From the NCBI GenBank assembly GCA_017628595.1, contig JAGBYV010000051.1, positions 1 to 8,102 of the forward strand: DNA of 8,102 bases. Reading direction: 5' to 3'. The notes under the pieces were generated by a model. That model ran no database searches and was not told the origin of the DNA. It saw only the letters and a list, made by a program, of their open reading frames with translations. Positions 6,208 to 8,102 of the stretch are shown here, piece after piece. The stretch comes from Alistipes sp. Its GTDB lineage: Bacteria > Bacteroidota > Bacteroidia > Bacteroidales > Rikenellaceae. Numbering within the stretch: position 1 is the stretch's first letter; each line of letters opens with the position of its first letter. Position numbers and translations under genes: made by a program.

Positions 6208-7749
6208 ATGAAGAGAGTAATTTTATCGCTGCTTGCCGTCGTGATGATGGGTGGTGGCGTCGCATTTGCGCAGAACAGTCTCTCTCCCGAGCTCGCCTAC
6301 AAGGTGAAGCAGGAGGGTTTTGCCAAATCTAAGATTGAGGAGATGGCTCAGTTGATGACAGATAATATGGGCCCGCGTCTGGCAGCATCGAAGCTCAAGC
6401 TGCGTGCAGAGCAGATGGTGATCGAGTACCTCAAGGAGATGGGTCTGTCGAATCCCCGTGCCGAGTATGCATTCGACTTTGCCAAGGGTGGCTGGGACAA
6501 CGAGATGAACTACGTTGCCATGACTGCTCCCTACTACACAAGTTTTGCAGGTAACCCCAAGGCGTGGTCAGGCAGCACCAACGGCCTTGTGAAGGGTGAG
6601 GTTGTACTCATCGAGGCTCAGACTGTAGCCGATCTGGACAAGTATAAGGGTAAGCTCGCAGGCAAGATCGTATTGATGCCCGAGACTCAGACCTACCAGA
6701 TGAACTTCAACCCTCTGGCAACACGCTTTACCGAGGAGGAGCTGGAGGTTCTTTCACAGGATCCCCGTCCCACCTCTAACAGCCGTATCCCCTCTATCAG
6801 CCGCGCAGCCTCTATGGCATCACGCGAGTTGCAGACTGCAATCACCAATATGCTCAAGGAGGAGAAGCCCGCAGCTATCATCAGCGGTGGCGGTACATTC
6901 AACGTAGCTCCCTCACGCGGTGTATCATATAAGGTGGGTGACCCCGAGCCTATTTGCGAGGTTATGCTCCCCATCGAGGATCACGGCCGTATGGCTCGTA
7001 TGATCGCCAAGGGCGAGAAGGTAGAGATGGAGCTCAACATCAAGAACACCTTCACCAACAACCAGCGCATCAACAACGTTATCGCCGAGATCCCCGGTAC
7101 TGACCCCAAGCTCAAGAATGAGGTAGTGCTCATCGGTGCTCACTTCGACTCATGGCACGGTGGTACAGGTGGTGCCGACAACGCATCGGGTTGCGTAGTA
7201 ATGATGGAGGCTATGCGTATCATCAAGTCACTCGGCATCCAGCCCAAGCGTACTATCCGCCTTGCATTGTGGGGTGGCGAGGAGCAGGGTCTCTATGGCT
7301 CACGCGGCTACGCTAACATCAACCTCTACGACTCGGCTAAGGGCAAGAAGCTCGACGGTTACGATAACTTCGCACTCTACCTGAATATGGACAATGGTTC
7401 AGGCCGTTTCCGCGGTATCTATCTTGAGGAGAACGATCAGGCTGTTCCCTTCTTTGAGGCTTGGAAGAAGCACATCGAGACTATCGGCTTCAAGACACTC
7501 TCATTGCGCCGTACAGGCAGCACCGACCACGTAGTATTCAACGGTTTGGGTCTGCCCGCATACCAGTTCATCCAGGATGAGTTGGAGTATGGTCGTACTT
7601 ACCACACCGTGATGGATACTTACGAGCGTCTGTCACTGGAGGATCTGAAGGTTGACGCAGTTATCGCAGCATGGATCGCACTGAGCGCCGCTATGGATGA
7701 GGGTCGCATCCCCACCAAGCCCGGTCTGCCTGCACCCGCTGCACGATAA
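6208..7749 (+). CDS. Secreted M28-family zinc peptidase with PA-type insert
   Basis: The 513-residue protein starts with a signal peptide (MKRVILSLLAVVMMGGGVAFA, cleavage likely before Gln22). Its catalytic region has the M28 di-zinc pattern: H312 and D314 in GAHFDS, bridging D324 in GGADNASG, E358-E359 in WGGEEQG (catalytic base and zinc ligand), D395 in NMDNG and H466 in YHTVMDT. All expected residues are present. Between the N-terminal segment and the catalytic part, about residues 120-290 resemble a protease-associated (PA) domain insert, including VKGEVVLIEA, KGKLAGKIVLM and KPAAIISGGG. Relatives are exported aminopeptidases or carboxypeptidases trimming peptides in the periplasm or at the cell surface; the precise specificity is not readable. 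The C-terminus ends in a short Pro/Ala tail. The ATG is fixed by the signal peptide. Arg codons are almost all CGT or CGC, suggesting high expression. The gene appears monocistronic, with a terminator 12 bases after the stop. Confidence 0.93.
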   Translation: MKRVILSLLAVVMMGGGVAFAQNSLSPELAYKVKQEGFAKSKIEEMAQLMTDNMGPRLAASKLKLRAEQMVIEYLKEMGLSNPRAEYAFDFAKGGWDNEMNYVAMTAPYYTSFAGNPKAWSGSTNGLVKGEVVLIEAQTVADLDKYKGKLAGKIVLMPETQTYQMNFNPLATRFTEEELEVLSQDPRPTSNSRIPSISRAASMASRELQTAITNMLKEEKPAAIISGGGTFNVAPSRGVSYKVGDPEPICEVMLPIEDHGRMARMIAKGEKVEMELNIKNTFTNNQRINNVIAEIPGTDPKLKNEVVLIGAHFDSWHGGTGGADNASGCVVMMEAMRIIKSLGIQPKRTIRLALWGGEEQGLYGSRGYANINLYDSAKGKKLDGYDNFALYLNMDNGSGRFRGIYLEENDQAVPFFEAWKKHIETIGFKTLSLRRTGSTDHVVFNGLGLPAYQFIQDELEYGRTYHTVMDTYERLSLEDLKVDAVIAAWIALSAAMDEGRIPTKPGLPAPAAR

Positions 7750-7761
7750 GCAGGAAAATAT

Positions 7762-7790
7762 AAAAGCCCGAGCCTCAGGCCCGGGCTTTT
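7762..7790 (+). terminator. Intrinsic terminator after the M28 peptidase gene
   Basis: AAAAGCCCG (7762-7770) pairs perfectly with CGGGCTTTT (7782-7790). An inner GCC/GGC helix (7772-7774 with 7778-7780) closes a TCA loop across a single A/C mismatch. The 3' arm ends in TTTT followed by GTATT, and the 5' arm begins with AAAA, so the hairpin could work to some degree in both directions. Confidence 0.87.
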
Positions 7791-7827
7791 GTATTAAAAA
7801 GTCTATTTTTTTCCACGCAACATATCG

Positions 7828-7854
7828 TATCTTTCAAAAAAATTGCGATATTTG
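7828..7854 (+). promoter_or_regulatory. Candidate promoter boxes for the tRNA-Thr gene
   Basis: Two imperfect -7-like boxes lie between the upstream terminator and the tRNA: TATCTTTC (7828-7835) and GATATTTG (7847-7854), each one mismatch from TAnnTTTG. A T-run at 7805-7812 could serve as the -33 element for the first. Because the previous gene has its own terminator, the tRNA needs a promoter here, but I cannot decide between the boxes. Confidence 0.35.
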
Positions 7855-7886
7855 CATGCGTAAAGAGCCACACACAACGCTCTCAG

Positions 7887-7958
7887 GCTGAATTAGCTCA
7901 GTGGTAGAGCACTTCACTCGTAATGAAGGGGTCCCGAGTTCAAGTCTCGGATTCAGCT
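7887..7958 (+). tRNA. tRNA-Thr (anticodon CGT)
   Basis: The cloverleaf folds completely. The acceptor stem is GCTGAAT (7887-7893) with ATTCAGC (7951-7957), and the D stem is GCTC with GAGC. The anticodon stem CTTCA/TGAAG encloses the loop CTCGTAA. A five-base variable loop is followed by the T stem CCGAG/CTCGG around TTCAAGT. The anticodon CGT (7919-7921) reads the threonine codon ACG. The discriminator base is T at 7958, and the CCA end is not encoded, so it must be added by CCA-adding enzyme. Confidence 0.96.
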
Positions 7959-7959
7959 C

Positions 7960-7996
7960 AAAAAAAAGGTCTGCACGCATTGGCAGACATTTTTTA
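7960..7996 (+). terminator. Terminator after tRNA-Thr, probably bidirectional
   Basis: GTCTGC (7969-7974) pairs with GCAGAC (7983-7988) around an 8-base loop. The plus strand continues with A and then six T (7990-7995), while eight A precede the stem (7960-7967). Read on the minus strand, the same hairpin is therefore followed after CC by a run of eight T. It can end both the tRNA transcript and the convergent gene whose stop codon is at 8011. Confidence 0.82.
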
Positions 7997-8010
7997 TTTA
8001 TTATCATCTG

Positions 8011-8102
8011 TTACATCTGTTTTACCATCCAGTCCATGGCTGTACCCTCAGAGTAGTCGTTCAGGAGGGGAACCCACGAGAAGTGGCTGATCATCTTCGA
8101 GA
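8011..8102 (-). CDS. C-terminal end of an unidentified protein (5' part outside window)
   Basis: The last 29 codons of a minus-strand gene are visible, ending in TAA (8013-8011). The peptide contains HFSWVPLLNDYSEGTAMDW and ends MVKQM. Amino-acid make-up and codon use look like real coding sequence, and the stop is followed downstream by a hairpin with an eight-T tract on this strand, as expected for a gene end. The other two minus-strand frames are interrupted by stops. I do not recognise the family from this tail. It converges on the tRNA gene. Confidence 0.6.
   Translation of the reverse strand, partial: SKMISHFSWVPLLNDYSEGTAMDWMVKQM

Noticed and set aside
7697..7891. Plus-strand open frame of 64 codons running from the end of the M28 gene into the tRNA
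   Set aside because: It overlaps the M28 coding end, the terminator and the first bases of the tRNA, and the peptide shows no protein-like features.

Overview
The window looks like an ordinary chromosomal stretch from a gut-type Bacteroidales bacterium. I infer this from protein resemblance (a Bacteroidetes-style class A PBP, a short CstA and a secreted M28 peptidase), from A/T-rich translation leaders with weak or absent Shine-Dalgarno sequences, and from promoter-like boxes of the Bacteroidetes type (TAnnTTTG). Gene bodies favour G/C-ending codons while intergenic DNA is strongly A/T-rich. A Rikenellaceae/Alistipes-like host is a guess. I see no mobile element, CRISPR array, rRNA or attachment site.

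Left part, + strand (2-2082): the 3' end of a penicillin-binding protein 1A gene, then aspartate-semialdehyde dehydrogenase (asd) 25 bases downstream, then a strong intrinsic terminator. The pair joins a peptidoglycan polymerase/cross-linker with an enzyme on the route to lysine and the peptidoglycan residue diaminopimelate.

Middle, - strand (6013 down to 2085): a very tight four-gene operon with gaps of 1, 5 and 2 bases. In transcription order it encodes a CstA-family transporter, a small acidic TPR-like protein of unknown function, an exported alpha/beta-hydrolase and a membrane-anchored or exported metallophosphoesterase. It converges on asd at the shared hairpin.

Divergent intergenic region (6014-6207): A/T-rich, with outward-facing promoter-like boxes for the transporter operon (-) and a secreted M28 peptidase (+), plus a 12-bp direct repeat at 21-bp spacing just ahead of cstA.

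Right part, + strand (6208-7996): the secreted zinc aminopeptidase-like M28 protein with its own terminator, then a tRNA-Thr(CGT) gene with a hairpin that has a T-run on each strand. Beyond it, on the - strand, are the last 29 codons of an unidentified protein cut by the window edge.

A working reading is that the M28 peptidase releases amino acids or peptides outside the cytoplasm, the divergently encoded CstA-type transporter may import such products or pyruvate, and the two envelope hydrolases in the same operon may act on esters and phosphoesters. The layout is directly visible; the functional link is inference. No clearly new system stands out. The least explained items are the TPR-like protein and the repeat pair upstream of cstA.
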